A DNA stretch of 6,407 nt from the NCBI GenBank assembly GCA_023459755.1, contig JAEWSS010000108.1, forward strand, positions 1 to 6,407, in the 5' to 3' direction. The notes below the pieces were generated by a model. It was not told where the DNA came from. It saw nothing but the letters and a program-made list of their open reading frames with translations, and did not search any database. A program made the position numbers and the translations under genes. This document shows positions 1 through 4,698 of the stretch, piece by piece (the stretch's first letter is position 1; every line of letters begins with the position of its first letter). Source of the DNA: Verrucomicrobiota bacterium. Lineage in GTDB: Bacteria; Verrucomicrobiota; Lentisphaeria; Victivallales; Victivallaceae.

Positions 1-78
1 ACGGTTGTAGATTGCGATATACCACAACACGGCGACAGCGATCACTCCGATAACGATCCACATCATGGACATACTCAT
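1..78 (-). CDS. LemA family protein, N-terminal fragment (cut by window edge)
   Basis: The 26 visible codons give a short Met-rich start, one hydrophobic helix of about 16 residues (WIVIGVIAVAVLWYIAIYNR) and then the window edge. A short leader, one transmembrane helix and an immediate YNR is the start of LemA-family proteins, which have an N-terminal anchor followed by a helical-bundle domain. LemA proteins sit in the inner membrane and their general role is unclear. The start at 78 is supported by GGAGG six bases upstream (TAATCC spacer). Other Met codons at residues 3, 5 and 6 are possible starts with poorer spacing. The gene lies just after the terminator of the yggL-like gene, and I see no clear promoter in the short space between. 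The assignment rests on the N-terminus alone, so it is probable rather than certain. Confidence 0.7.
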   Translation of the reverse strand, partial: MSMSMMWIVIGVIAVAVLWYIAIYNR

Positions 79-110
79 GGATTACCTCCGCAATTTTCGG
101 TTTTTCAAGC

Positions 111-150
111 GACAAAAACGCCGCATGACCGCATAAGCGGTCCTGCGGCG
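111..150 (-). terminator. Rho-independent terminator after the yggL-like gene
   Basis: A 7-bp outer stem (119-125 with 144-150) and a 6-bp inner stem (127-132 with 137-142) are separated by one mismatch (126/143) and closed by an ATAA loop. Read on the minus strand, the hairpin is followed by TTTTT (118-114). It starts 16 nt after the stop codon of the yggL-like gene and lies just ahead of the LemA start, so it should separate or attenuate the two. Confidence 0.9.
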
Positions 151-166
151 ATATTGGAAACAGCGA

Positions 167-529
167 TTAGTGGCAGCAGCCGCATTCGCAGCCGTCCTCA
201 TGACCTTCGGCGTCCTCATAATAGGCGTCGAGCAGGTCGGTAGCCTCGAATTCCTTGATCTCCTTCTTCGCGGCCTCGACCATTGCAACGAACTCCTTGC
301 GAAGCGCCTCGTTGCCATCTCCGGCCTTGCCGGTATTGACGAAGATCTCGAATTCCTCGGTATTGTATCCGCCGCCGCACTGCATATCTTTGGACTCGGC
401 GAATTCAACGAGTTTCTGGAAGAAGAGGTCAAGTTCGACTTCTTCGATCGGATTGAAGGTACCGGTGACAAAAAATCCGAGTTCTTTAAATTCGGCGATC
501 TTAAGTTTCTTGCGCAGACGCTTTTTCAT
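167..529 (-). CDS. yggL: YggL-family (DUF469) 50S ribosome-associated protein with Cys-rich C-terminal tail
   Basis: This 120-residue protein opens with a basic stretch (MKKRLRKKLKIAEFKELGF) matching the start of YggL, whose E. coli form has RLRKKLRIDEFQELGF. The conserved core with its GGG turn (52-54) follows, and a C-terminal DLLDAYY (98-104) corresponds to the ELFDVWW end of YggL. The family (PF04320) is described as binding the 50S ribosomal subunit in the cytoplasm; its precise job is not settled. The start at 529 has AAGGAA about six bases upstream. The gene is monocistronic by its layout, with a terminator right after the stop and no convincing promoter hexamer pair in the AT-rich gap upstream. 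The oddity is an added tail of about 16 residues ending CECGCCH, with four Cys and a terminal His, which E. coli YggL lacks. This could bind a metal. Confidence 0.88.
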   Translation of the reverse strand: MKKRLRKKLKIAEFKELGFFVTGTFNPIEEVELDLFFQKLVEFAESKDMQCGGGYNTEEFEIFVNTGKAGDGNEALRKEFVAMVEAAKKEIKEFEATDLLDAYYEDAEGHEDGCECGCCH

Positions 530-637
530 GATATTTCCTTTTCATGGTTAATACTTCAGTCATACATGCATATTGAATAATATAGTCCGCAAATGCGAAT
601 GATTCCACCGTTGAACGCATTTTTAATAAAAAAAGCA

Positions 638-666
638 TTGGTTTTTTTCGGAATAAGTGCTATAAT
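638..666 (+). promoter_or_regulatory. Sigma-70 type promoter of the zinc-ribbon/tRNA-Thr unit
   Basis: The -35 hexamer is TTGGTT (638-643), followed by a 17-bp spacer and a perfect TATAAT -10 (661-666). TG at 658-659 sits one base upstream of the -10, as in extended -10 promoters. Transcription would start near 673, about 29 nt before the ATG at 702. The near-consensus elements and correct spacing suggest strong constitutive expression, which fits a unit carrying a tRNA. Confidence 0.82.
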
Positions 667-701
667 AATAGCAGGTGCAAAGAAAGGAGCGTCGAAAGAG
701 C

Positions 702-938
702 ATGGCAAAAAAATACAAATTTACCACGCATGAGGACGTACAGGGGCGTTTTGTCCGCTGTCCGAAGTGCGGGGAACTGTTGTCGCCGGCCGATTTGGAC
801 TCCTTCAACAGTTGTCCGTACTGCAACTTTGTGTTGGAGCGGAACAGCGAGCTGGACGATTTTGTGGTGGACCCGATGGTGCAGAATTGGATCTCGGTAT
901 TCACGAACACGCGGCCGGACGGCCGTCGTCCGCACTAA
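702..938 (+). CDS. Small zinc-ribbon protein (78 aa), function unknown
   Basis: The protein has two CxxC knuckles, CPKC at residues 20-23 and CPYC at 38-41, separated by 14 residues. This is a typical single zinc ribbon. The C-terminal half is acidic then mixed (NSELDDFVVDP) with an Arg-rich end, and there is no signal peptide or membrane segment, so it should be cytoplasmic. I do not recognise a named family. I chose ATG 702 because the promoter places transcription start near 673. The in-frame GTG at 675 would then have almost no leader, whereas ATG 702 has AGGAG (685-689) upstream, although the 12-nt spacing is long. The gene shares its transcript with tRNA-Thr, which begins 3 nt after the stop. 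Similar ribbons act in nucleic-acid binding or as structural modules, but nothing here chooses between these. Confidence 0.8.
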   Translation: MAKKYKFTTHEDVQGRFVRCPKCGELLSPADLDSFNSCPYCNFVLERNSELDDFVVDPMVQNWISVFTNTRPDGRRPH

Positions 939-941
939 GCC

Positions 942-1016
942 GCCGGCTTAGCTCAGTGGTAGAGCAGCTGACTTGTAATCATCAGGTCGTCGGTTCGACT
1001 CCGACAGCCGGCTCCA
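942..1016 (+). tRNA. tRNA-Thr (anticodon TGT, CCA encoded)
   Basis: A full cloverleaf can be drawn. The acceptor stem is GCCGGCT (942-948) with AGCCGGC (1006-1012). The D arm is GCTC/GAGC (951-954, 962-965). The anticodon loop is CTTGTAA (972-978) with TGT at 974-976. The variable loop is AGGTC (984-988). The T arm is GTCGG/CCGAC around TTCGACT (989-1005). The discriminator base is T1013, and CCA (1014-1016) is encoded. UGU reads ACA and other ACN threonine codons. The anticodon stem (967-971 with 979-983) has one apparent mismatch, C968 against T982. The tRNA starts 3 nt after the zinc-ribbon stop codon and is followed by T6 (1017-1022), so it is probably cut out of a joint transcript. Confidence 0.96.
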
Positions 1017-1022
1017 TTTTTT

Positions 1023-1130
1023 ATCCGCTTTCATAAAAGGCAAGTCGGAACGCCACCTCCGGGTTGCCGATAGCTCCGTTCCCCATTTATCCGCAGTCCA
1101 GCCGACAGCACAATGCCGTTGCAATATCCC
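1023..1130. other. Intergenic stretch between convergent units, nothing recognised
   Basis: Between the T-run after tRNA-Thr and the terminator of the DUF4349 gene I find no credible gene, promoter or repeat. Minus-strand translation that runs through the tRNA gives a well-known spurious peptide and is not a gene. The only possible stop signal for the plus-strand unit is the T6 immediately after the tRNA, without a separate hairpin. Confidence 0.6.
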
Positions 1131-1171
1131 GACAAAAAGACCGGGCGGCACGCCATCGGCGCACGCCCGGT
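1131..1171 (-). terminator. Rho-independent terminator after the DUF4349 gene
   Basis: ACCGGGCG (1140-1147) pairs perfectly with CGCCCGGT (1164-1171). A second small stem, CGCC/GGCG (1151-1154 with 1158-1161), lies inside the loop. On the minus strand the hairpin is followed by a TCTTTTTG tract (1139-1132). It lies about 31 nt after the stop codon. The opposite side has no T-run, so it acts only on the minus strand. Confidence 0.85.
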
Positions 1172-1202
1172 GCAAACTCCAATTAAAACTCGATTAAGTC
1201 CG

Positions 1203-2384
1203 CTATCGCCAAAAACTCAGATCAAGCGTTTCATACGACTTTGACAGCATTTCCGGCACGGCGGTGTCCGACTCCGGCCACCAGCCTTCATAAAGATACA
1301 GCTCGTCGTCAAAGCGTACAACCAGCACGCGATAACAATAAGACACGTTGCCCAGAAACATTTTTTTCCCGGCGACTTCAAAACCGGACATACCCTCATT
1401 GGTCGTCAAATCGGACGCCGATACGTCGGTGAAGCCACGCTCCCGGAGCGACCGCACCATCAAATCGCGCCAAAAACTGCCGCCGGCATTTTCCAGGTCG
1501 CGGTGCCGGCTGAGCTTCACCGTCGCGCCATCCGCATTGACCGCGTAGGTCGCATCGCCGTCATAACTGACAATCGCAAAATTTTCCGGCAGCTCAACAT
1601 CGAACGCATAACCGGAACGGGCATTTTCCGGATTTTGCCGTAAAATCTCGCTCCCCAGCCCGGACACCCAGGATACAGGTGTCCGACTGCGCGGCGCCGC
1701 CGGCCGCTCCTCGGCACTGAAATCCAAAACCAGCGTCAGGTAATCAACCCGGTTGCTCAACAGCTTCAAATGCCCCTTCAACTGTTCGATCTCGGTGGTC
1801 ACGCGGGCAAGTTCACGTTCCACCTTCAGCAAATCTTCGACCTTGCCGGACTGTTCCGCCAATTTCTGCAACCGTTTCTGCAAAACTTCCAGATTGGCCA
1901 ATCTGGTCTCAATGTCAAAAAACTGATCGGTGACGTCCTCGCCGACTATCTCACGGCCGTTCACCCGCCCCAGTTCGGACACCATCGCCAGCGCCGCCGA
2001 AGCCTGCGCCATCGGAATCCGCAGCGTCATGGAGAAATCGTTCACACTCTGCATGTAGCCGCCCAGCTTTTCGGCGGCGGCTTTAGCCGTGTTCTGAGCC
2101 GTCTGAATGTCGGGAACCGTCAGACGGTAAGTGGCGTTGAAGGTCATCTTGCGGCCTTCCGGAACCGTAAAACTTTCCTCAGCGGCGGCGTCCGCAGCCA
2201 TCGTCACGGAATTGTTCTTTGCTCTCATCATTTTCGGCGCGGCAAGTGCCTCGGAGTCCGCCATTGCCCCGGCGGCAAAAGAGGCGGCCTCCGGCGGCGG
2301 CGGCGCGGATTTGTCATCGAGTGCCAAACATCCGGCGGTTAAAACCGCCAGCAATACCAGACCGGCCTGTCTTGAAAAAAACAT
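1203..2384 (-). CDS. DUF4349-domain lipoprotein with an extra C-terminal domain
   Basis: This 393-residue protein has a signal peptide with a hydrophobic core (9-17) and a likely lipid-attached Cys19 in LTAGC. A low-complexity Ala/Pro-rich linker runs to about residue 75, followed by a DUF4349 domain at about 78-225. The family pattern is visible: GGYM (108-111), LRIP (121-124), LGRV (138-141), and DVTDQFFDIETRLANL (150-165) leading into a coiled coil (about 160-215). DUF4349 proteins usually end in a membrane helix. Here there is none; residues 255-393 form a separate soluble region rich in Tyr, Trp and Phe that I cannot assign, loosely like PsbP/DUF1795-type beta folds. The start at 2384 has AGGAGG four bases upstream. 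It probably follows the small lipoprotein gene (46-nt gap) in one transcript and ends at its own terminator. The role is unknown; an envelope location is inferred. Confidence 0.85.
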   Translation of the reverse strand: MFFSRQAGLVLLAVLTAGCLALDDKSAPPPPEAASFAAGAMADSEALAAPKMMRAKNNSVTMAADAAAEESFTVPEGRKMTFNATYRLTVPDIQTAQNTAKAAAEKLGGYMQSVNDFSMTLRIPMAQASAALAMVSELGRVNGREIVGEDVTDQFFDIETRLANLEVLQKRLQKLAEQSGKVEDLLKVERELARVTTEIEQLKGHLKLLSNRVDYLTLVLDFSAEERPAAPRSRTPVSWVSGLGSEILRQNPENARSGYAFDVELPENFAIVSYDGDATYAVNADGATVKLSRHRDLENAGGSFWRDLMVRSLRERGFTDVSASDLTTNEGMSGFEVAGKKMFLGNVSYCYRVLVVRFDDELYLYEGWWPESDTAVPEMLSKSYETLDLSFWR

Positions 2385-2430
2385 AACTCCTCCTTTTATG
2401 ATAACGATTGAACAATTGCAGACATCTTAC

Positions 2431-2589
2431 TCACATGCCCAGATTTCCATATGGATTGGTTTCCCATGCCGCCGGACGATTCTGCGGCAGCGGCGACACG
2501 CCGGCGCGTTCCTGCGGCGAACAACCGCTCAGCGAAAACGCCAATGTCACCAGCAGAACAACACACAAAAAAGTCAAATTTTTTTTCAT
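2431..2589 (-). CDS. Small lipoprotein (52 aa), function unknown
   Basis: The peptide begins MKKNLTF and has a hydrophobic core (8-20). It then has a textbook lipobox, LSGC, with Cys23 as the lipid-bearing residue. Only 29 residues of mature protein remain, with a Pro-rich stretch SPLPQNRPAAWE (32-43) and NPYG (45-48). It should be lipidated and held at a membrane facing the periplasm. An in-frame GTG at 2595-2593 is an alternative start. An AGGG lies six bases before that GTG but twelve before the ATG, so the true protein may be two residues longer. It precedes the DUF4349 lipoprotein gene by 46 nt on the same strand. I have the impression that short lipoproteins with an NRPA-W-E motif occur in Lentisphaerota/Verrucomicrobia-type genomes, but cannot verify that here. 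Confidence 0.8.
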   Translation of the reverse strand: MKKNLTFLCVVLLVTLAFSLSGCSPQERAGVSPLPQNRPAAWETNPYGNLGM

Positions 2590-2605
2590 TTTCACGACAA
2601 TCCCT

Positions 2606-2761
2606 TCACGCGTCCGCCATCAACGCGAACACAATTGACCAAACCCTATCCAATATTTCAACGCCCGACTTATCCCCGGCAGCCGCGTCCGGAATTTCGA
2701 CCGTATAATTGACGACAACCTTTTCTTTAACAGCGTTCCCGAACCATGACTTTTTTTCCAT
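2606..2761 (-). CDS. Possible small protein (51 aa), unrecognised
   Basis: An ATG-started frame encodes a 51-residue peptide beginning MEKKSWFGNAVKEK. A hydrophilic middle (VEIPDAAAGDKSG, 21-33) is followed by a mildly hydrophobic end (ILDRVWSIVFALMA). It ends 16 nt before the small lipoprotein ATG, a typical operon spacing, and an AGGG for the next gene sits just after its stop. The codon mix resembles its neighbours. Against it are the absence of a Shine-Dalgarno site before the ATG, no promoter I can defend, and no family I recognise. No upstream in-frame start is available before a stop. It may be a real small gene at the head of the lipoprotein operon, or a chance ORF in the leader. Confidence 0.35.
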   Translation of the reverse strand: MEKKSWFGNAVKEKVVVNYTVEIPDAAAGDKSGVEILDRVWSIVFALMADA

Positions 2762-2872
2762 AAAAATATCGCGGCTTCGAAAAATGACCGGCCGTTTCAG
2801 CCGTAAACAACTATTCCCGACTCAAACGTTGTTGCAAAACTTCAACTTAACTACTGCCGATTTTAAAAGAAA
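2762..2872. other. AT-rich upstream region of the lipoprotein genes
   Basis: This stretch lies between the terminator at 2873-2901 and the possible 51-residue ORF. It is the likely place for the minus-strand promoter of the lipoprotein genes. I could not find a hexamer pair with proper spacing, so no promoter is called. Confidence 0.4.
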
Positions 2873-2902
2873 AAAGCTCCCCGTCAAAAACGGGGAGCTT
2901 TT
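2867..2902 (-). terminator. Strong Rho-independent terminator after the small membrane protein gene
   Basis: A perfect 12-bp stem, AAAGCTCCCCGT (2873-2884) with ACGGGGAGCTTT (2890-2901), encloses a CAAAA loop. On the minus strand it runs into a long T-rich tract (2875-2867, TTTTTTCTTT-like). It starts 8 nt past the stop codon of the 40-residue gene. A short T-run on the other side means it might also stop plus-strand transcripts. Confidence 0.93.
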
Positions 2903-2909
2903 GAATCGA

Positions 2910-3032
2910 CTACTTTGTCCAGGTCTCGATGATGCCGTAGCGATCAAGTTCGGAATACTGGAACAGCACCACTGCCAGAAGCAGTACCAGCGATATTACG
3001 CCGGCCACGGTGAAATATTTGTTTTCAAACAT
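2910..3032 (-). CDS. Small single-pass membrane protein (40 aa)
   Basis: The peptide begins MFENKYF and has one hydrophobic helix (about 8-24, TVAGVISLVLLLAVVLF). A polar tail of 16 residues (QYSELDRYGIIETWTK) follows. The charge distribution does not fix the topology clearly. The start is well supported: GGAGGG (3045-3040) lies seven bases upstream. It begins 15 nt after the stop of the coiled-coil membrane protein and is followed directly by a strong terminator. It is therefore the second and last gene of a two-gene operon and may work with that protein. I recognise no family; the reading rests on the ribosome site, operon position and composition. Confidence 0.75.
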   Translation of the reverse strand: MFENKYFTVAGVISLVLLLAVVLFQYSELDRYGIIETWTK

Positions 3033-3047
3033 TGACGAACCCTCCGC

Positions 3048-4259
3048 TTACTTGGTTTCATCGCCGAAGATGACGGTGTCGCCGACCTTGATCTGGTTTT
3101 CGTCGCCTTCAACAATGCTGCCGAATGCGCAATTGTCTTCAACCTTGAAAATCTTGATCCGACCGACAAACTTGGCGTCGCGGGAAACAACCATCGTGGC
3201 ATCGGCAGTCAAACCCGGATTGACCGGCGCCGGTGCAAGCGTATCACCGAGATTCTGATTGACCACCGAATTGGCTCCGAGATCGATCACCACATAGCCA
3301 AACTTGGCGTTGACGGAGATCACTTTGCCTTCGGCCGCCTTGCGGGCCTCGGCGCTGCCGGGCTGCCACAGCTTGACCGGATACTGATAAACCTTGCCCT
3401 CAACGGCCGCCTGCAAACGATCATAATCGGCGGCGCGGCTGGCCAGTTCGGCCTTCAACGCGGCGATTTCGCTCTGGAGCTTGTTCTCTTCGGCCTTGGC
3501 GGCGGCGAGATCTTTGCCCAGTTTGGCGTTGGCGGCGTCAAGCGCGGCCTTGTCCTGCTTCAGACCATTGATCGCGCCGGTGTACTTCTTGAGGTCGTCC
3601 TGATAACGAACCGGGCTGAAGGTAAGTCCGTTCACGCCGAGGCCGGCGGCGATTTCGCGCATCGCGGCTTCCTGCATGGACTTGTACTTCTTGATGTTGT
3701 TGAGTTCGGCGACAAATGCGCGCAGCTCGTTCTCGTAATCCGCGCGGTTGCCGCTCTTGAGCTTTTTCTCGCTGAGCGCGATGTCGAAATCCTTGCCGAC
3801 GGCGCGGAGCATATTCACCAGCATGTCGCGGTTGGACTTAAGCGCTCCGACCTGGGCAACCACCTTATCGGCGGCTTCGGTGTAATCCTGCATGCTGGTA
3901 AGGCTGGCGGCCTCGACCGCGGTGTCATTCTCACCGGTCACTTCACTGCCGATCTGCGCCACGACGTCGGCAAGTTCGTTACGCTGCTTCATGACATCCT
4001 TGGCCTGACGCGCCAGCTTGCCGATCGCCGAGGAGAGATCCTTGGATTTGTAGGTGAGTGAATCACCACCGAGCGATTTTGCAATCGTCGTGCCGCTGCC
4101 GGCGTCCATGGCCTCGGAAGCCTGCTTGATGCCGCTGCTAAGCGTCGTGTACCCGTCAACCATCTGCGTCCGTTTCTCGAAAAGGAAATACGAGAACACC
4201 GCCGATGTGATCGCGAGTAACAGGATTAAAATGCTCAGTACAATGTTCAGAATCTTCAT
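3048..4259 (-). CDS. Membrane-anchored coiled-coil protein with C-terminal beta-type domain
   Basis: This 403-residue protein has an N-terminal transmembrane helix (about 5-27) with no cleavage site, so it is an anchor. Long helical segments (about 35-205) follow, then a heptad-like coiled coil rich in Ala, Lys, Glu and Leu (about 225-287). A compact C-terminal domain (about 309-398) contains GKVISVNAKFGYVVIDLG, a GDTL turn, a VGRIKIFKVE strand and a final VGDTVIF. This repeated GD pattern resembles small beta-barrel domains, as at the end of FlgT or in membrane-fusion-type proteins. I cannot name the family. The start at 4259 has AGGAGA four bases upstream, and a promoter lies just before it. 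The gene is followed at 15 nt by a 40-residue membrane protein. The likely site is the inner membrane with the domain on the far side of the anchor. A structural or envelope-spanning role is inferred only. Confidence 0.82.
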   Translation of the reverse strand: MKILNIVLSILILLLAITSAVFSYFLFEKRTQMVDGYTTLSSGIKQASEAMDAGSGTTIAKSLGGDSLTYKSKDLSSAIGKLARQAKDVMKQRNELADVVAQIGSEVTGENDTAVEAASLTSMQDYTEAADKVVAQVGALKSNRDMLVNMLRAVGKDFDIALSEKKLKSGNRADYENELRAFVAELNNIKKYKSMQEAAMREIAAGLGVNGLTFSPVRYQDDLKKYTGAINGLKQDKAALDAANAKLGKDLAAAKAEENKLQSEIAALKAELASRAADYDRLQAAVEGKVYQYPVKLWQPGSAEARKAAEGKVISVNAKFGYVVIDLGANSVVNQNLGDTLAPAPVNPGLTADATMVVSRDAKFVGRIKIFKVEDNCAFGSIVEGDENQIKVGDTVIFGDETK

Positions 4260-4278
4260 CGATCTCTCCTGTTTGTCC

Positions 4279-4307
4279 TTTATATTCTACTTTAGTTTAA
4301 AAACCAA
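4279..4307 (-). promoter_or_regulatory. Sigma-70 type promoter of the coiled-coil/small membrane protein operon
   Basis: On the minus strand the -35 is TTGGTT (4307-4302), followed by a 17-bp spacer and TATAAA (4284-4279). Transcription would start near 4272, giving a very short leader that still includes the Shine-Dalgarno site at 4270-4265. The -35 hexamer and spacer length are the same as in the promoter at 638-666. Confidence 0.65.
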
Positions 4308-4353
4308 ACCTTCATATGCCGGGGTACAACTCTACTCCGGACAGTATCAAAAT

Positions 4354-4381
4354 TAGCATTTCAAATGCTATTTTCAAATGC
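4354..4381. repeat. Perfect 17-bp palindrome plus a repeated half-site
   Basis: TAGCATTTCAAATGCTA (4354-4370) is an exact 8-1-8 inverted repeat. TTTCAAATGC occurs within it (4359-4368) and again 13 bp later (4372-4381). It lies in the AT-rich gap between the DUF493 gene and the promoter of the coiled-coil gene, about 50 bp upstream of the -35. It could be a binding site for a dimeric regulator. On the minus strand it could also fold as a weak hairpin followed by a short T-run, ending the nif operon. Confidence 0.55.
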
Positions 4382-4430
4382 AACAGCAAATCTTTTTGTA
4401 AAAAATGCAAAAAAACTTGTTCAAAACGCC

Positions 4431-4694
4431 CTAAAGCAAAAATTTTACGCCTTTCACCGCACCAAGCCGCCGGCTCACATCCTCCATCGCTTCACGCGAA
4501 CCAAACGTCACCGACACCTTGAAACTGCGATACTTGCCCCCGGACGAACCGCGGCCGGAAGTCACACTCAACGCCGGATCGAACTCGTGCAGAACCGCGT
4601 TAAGCCCGGTCTCGCAGCCGACCTCATCGGCCTCGGTCACGATATGATAATGCCATTCCACCGGAAATTTCAGTTCCGAAGCCGTCTTCTCCAT
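4431..4694 (-). CDS. DUF493 (YbeD-like) small protein
   Basis: This 87-residue protein opens MEKTASELKFPVEWHYHIV. It has a central Ser/Gly-rich segment leading into GGKYRSFKVSVTF and ends in a helix plus RLGAVKGVKFLL. It matches the DUF493/YbeD pattern (PF04359): an N-terminal FP, an S-x-GKY-x-S core and an LG...V.L end, at the expected size of about 87 residues. YbeD folds like a small ferredoxin-like regulatory domain and its role is unsettled. The start at 4694 is preferred because the family begins here and GGAAGG lies nine bases upstream, inside the end of nifS. The upstream extension of the frame only rereads nifS. It begins 4 nt after the nifS stop, so translation is probably coupled. 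No strong terminator follows, only T-rich DNA and the 17-bp palindrome. Confidence 0.85.
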   Translation of the reverse strand: MEKTASELKFPVEWHYHIVTEADEVGCETGLNAVLHEFDPALSVTSGRGSSGGKYRSFKVSVTFGSREAMEDVSRRLGAVKGVKFLL

Positions 4695-4698
4695 CGCC

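Noticed and set aside
170..580. Long plus-strand frame opposite the yggL-like gene
   Set aside because: It is the antisense shadow of a recognised gene, with no ribosome site and a low-quality sequence.
675..701. GTG start at 675 for the zinc-ribbon gene
   Set aside because: The promoter predicts transcription starting at about 673, leaving no leader. ATG 702 has a ribosome site.
948..1175. Minus-strand frame running antisense through tRNA-Thr, with SESNRRPDDYKSAALP
   Set aside because: This peptide is a known artefact of translating the antisense of tRNA genes. It overlaps a certain tRNA and the DUF4349 terminator.
1770..2342. Plus-strand frame of about 190 residues opposite the DUF4349 gene
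   Set aside because: It is His/Arg-rich, has no family signs and lies fully antisense to a gene with clear domains.
2704..2709. TATAAT on the plus strand
   Set aside because: There is no -35 at a suitable distance and no plus-strand gene downstream.
2709..3035. Plus-strand frame across the terminator and small membrane protein gene
   Set aside because: It runs through a perfect terminator hairpin and has no ribosome site; the minus strand has better gene evidence.
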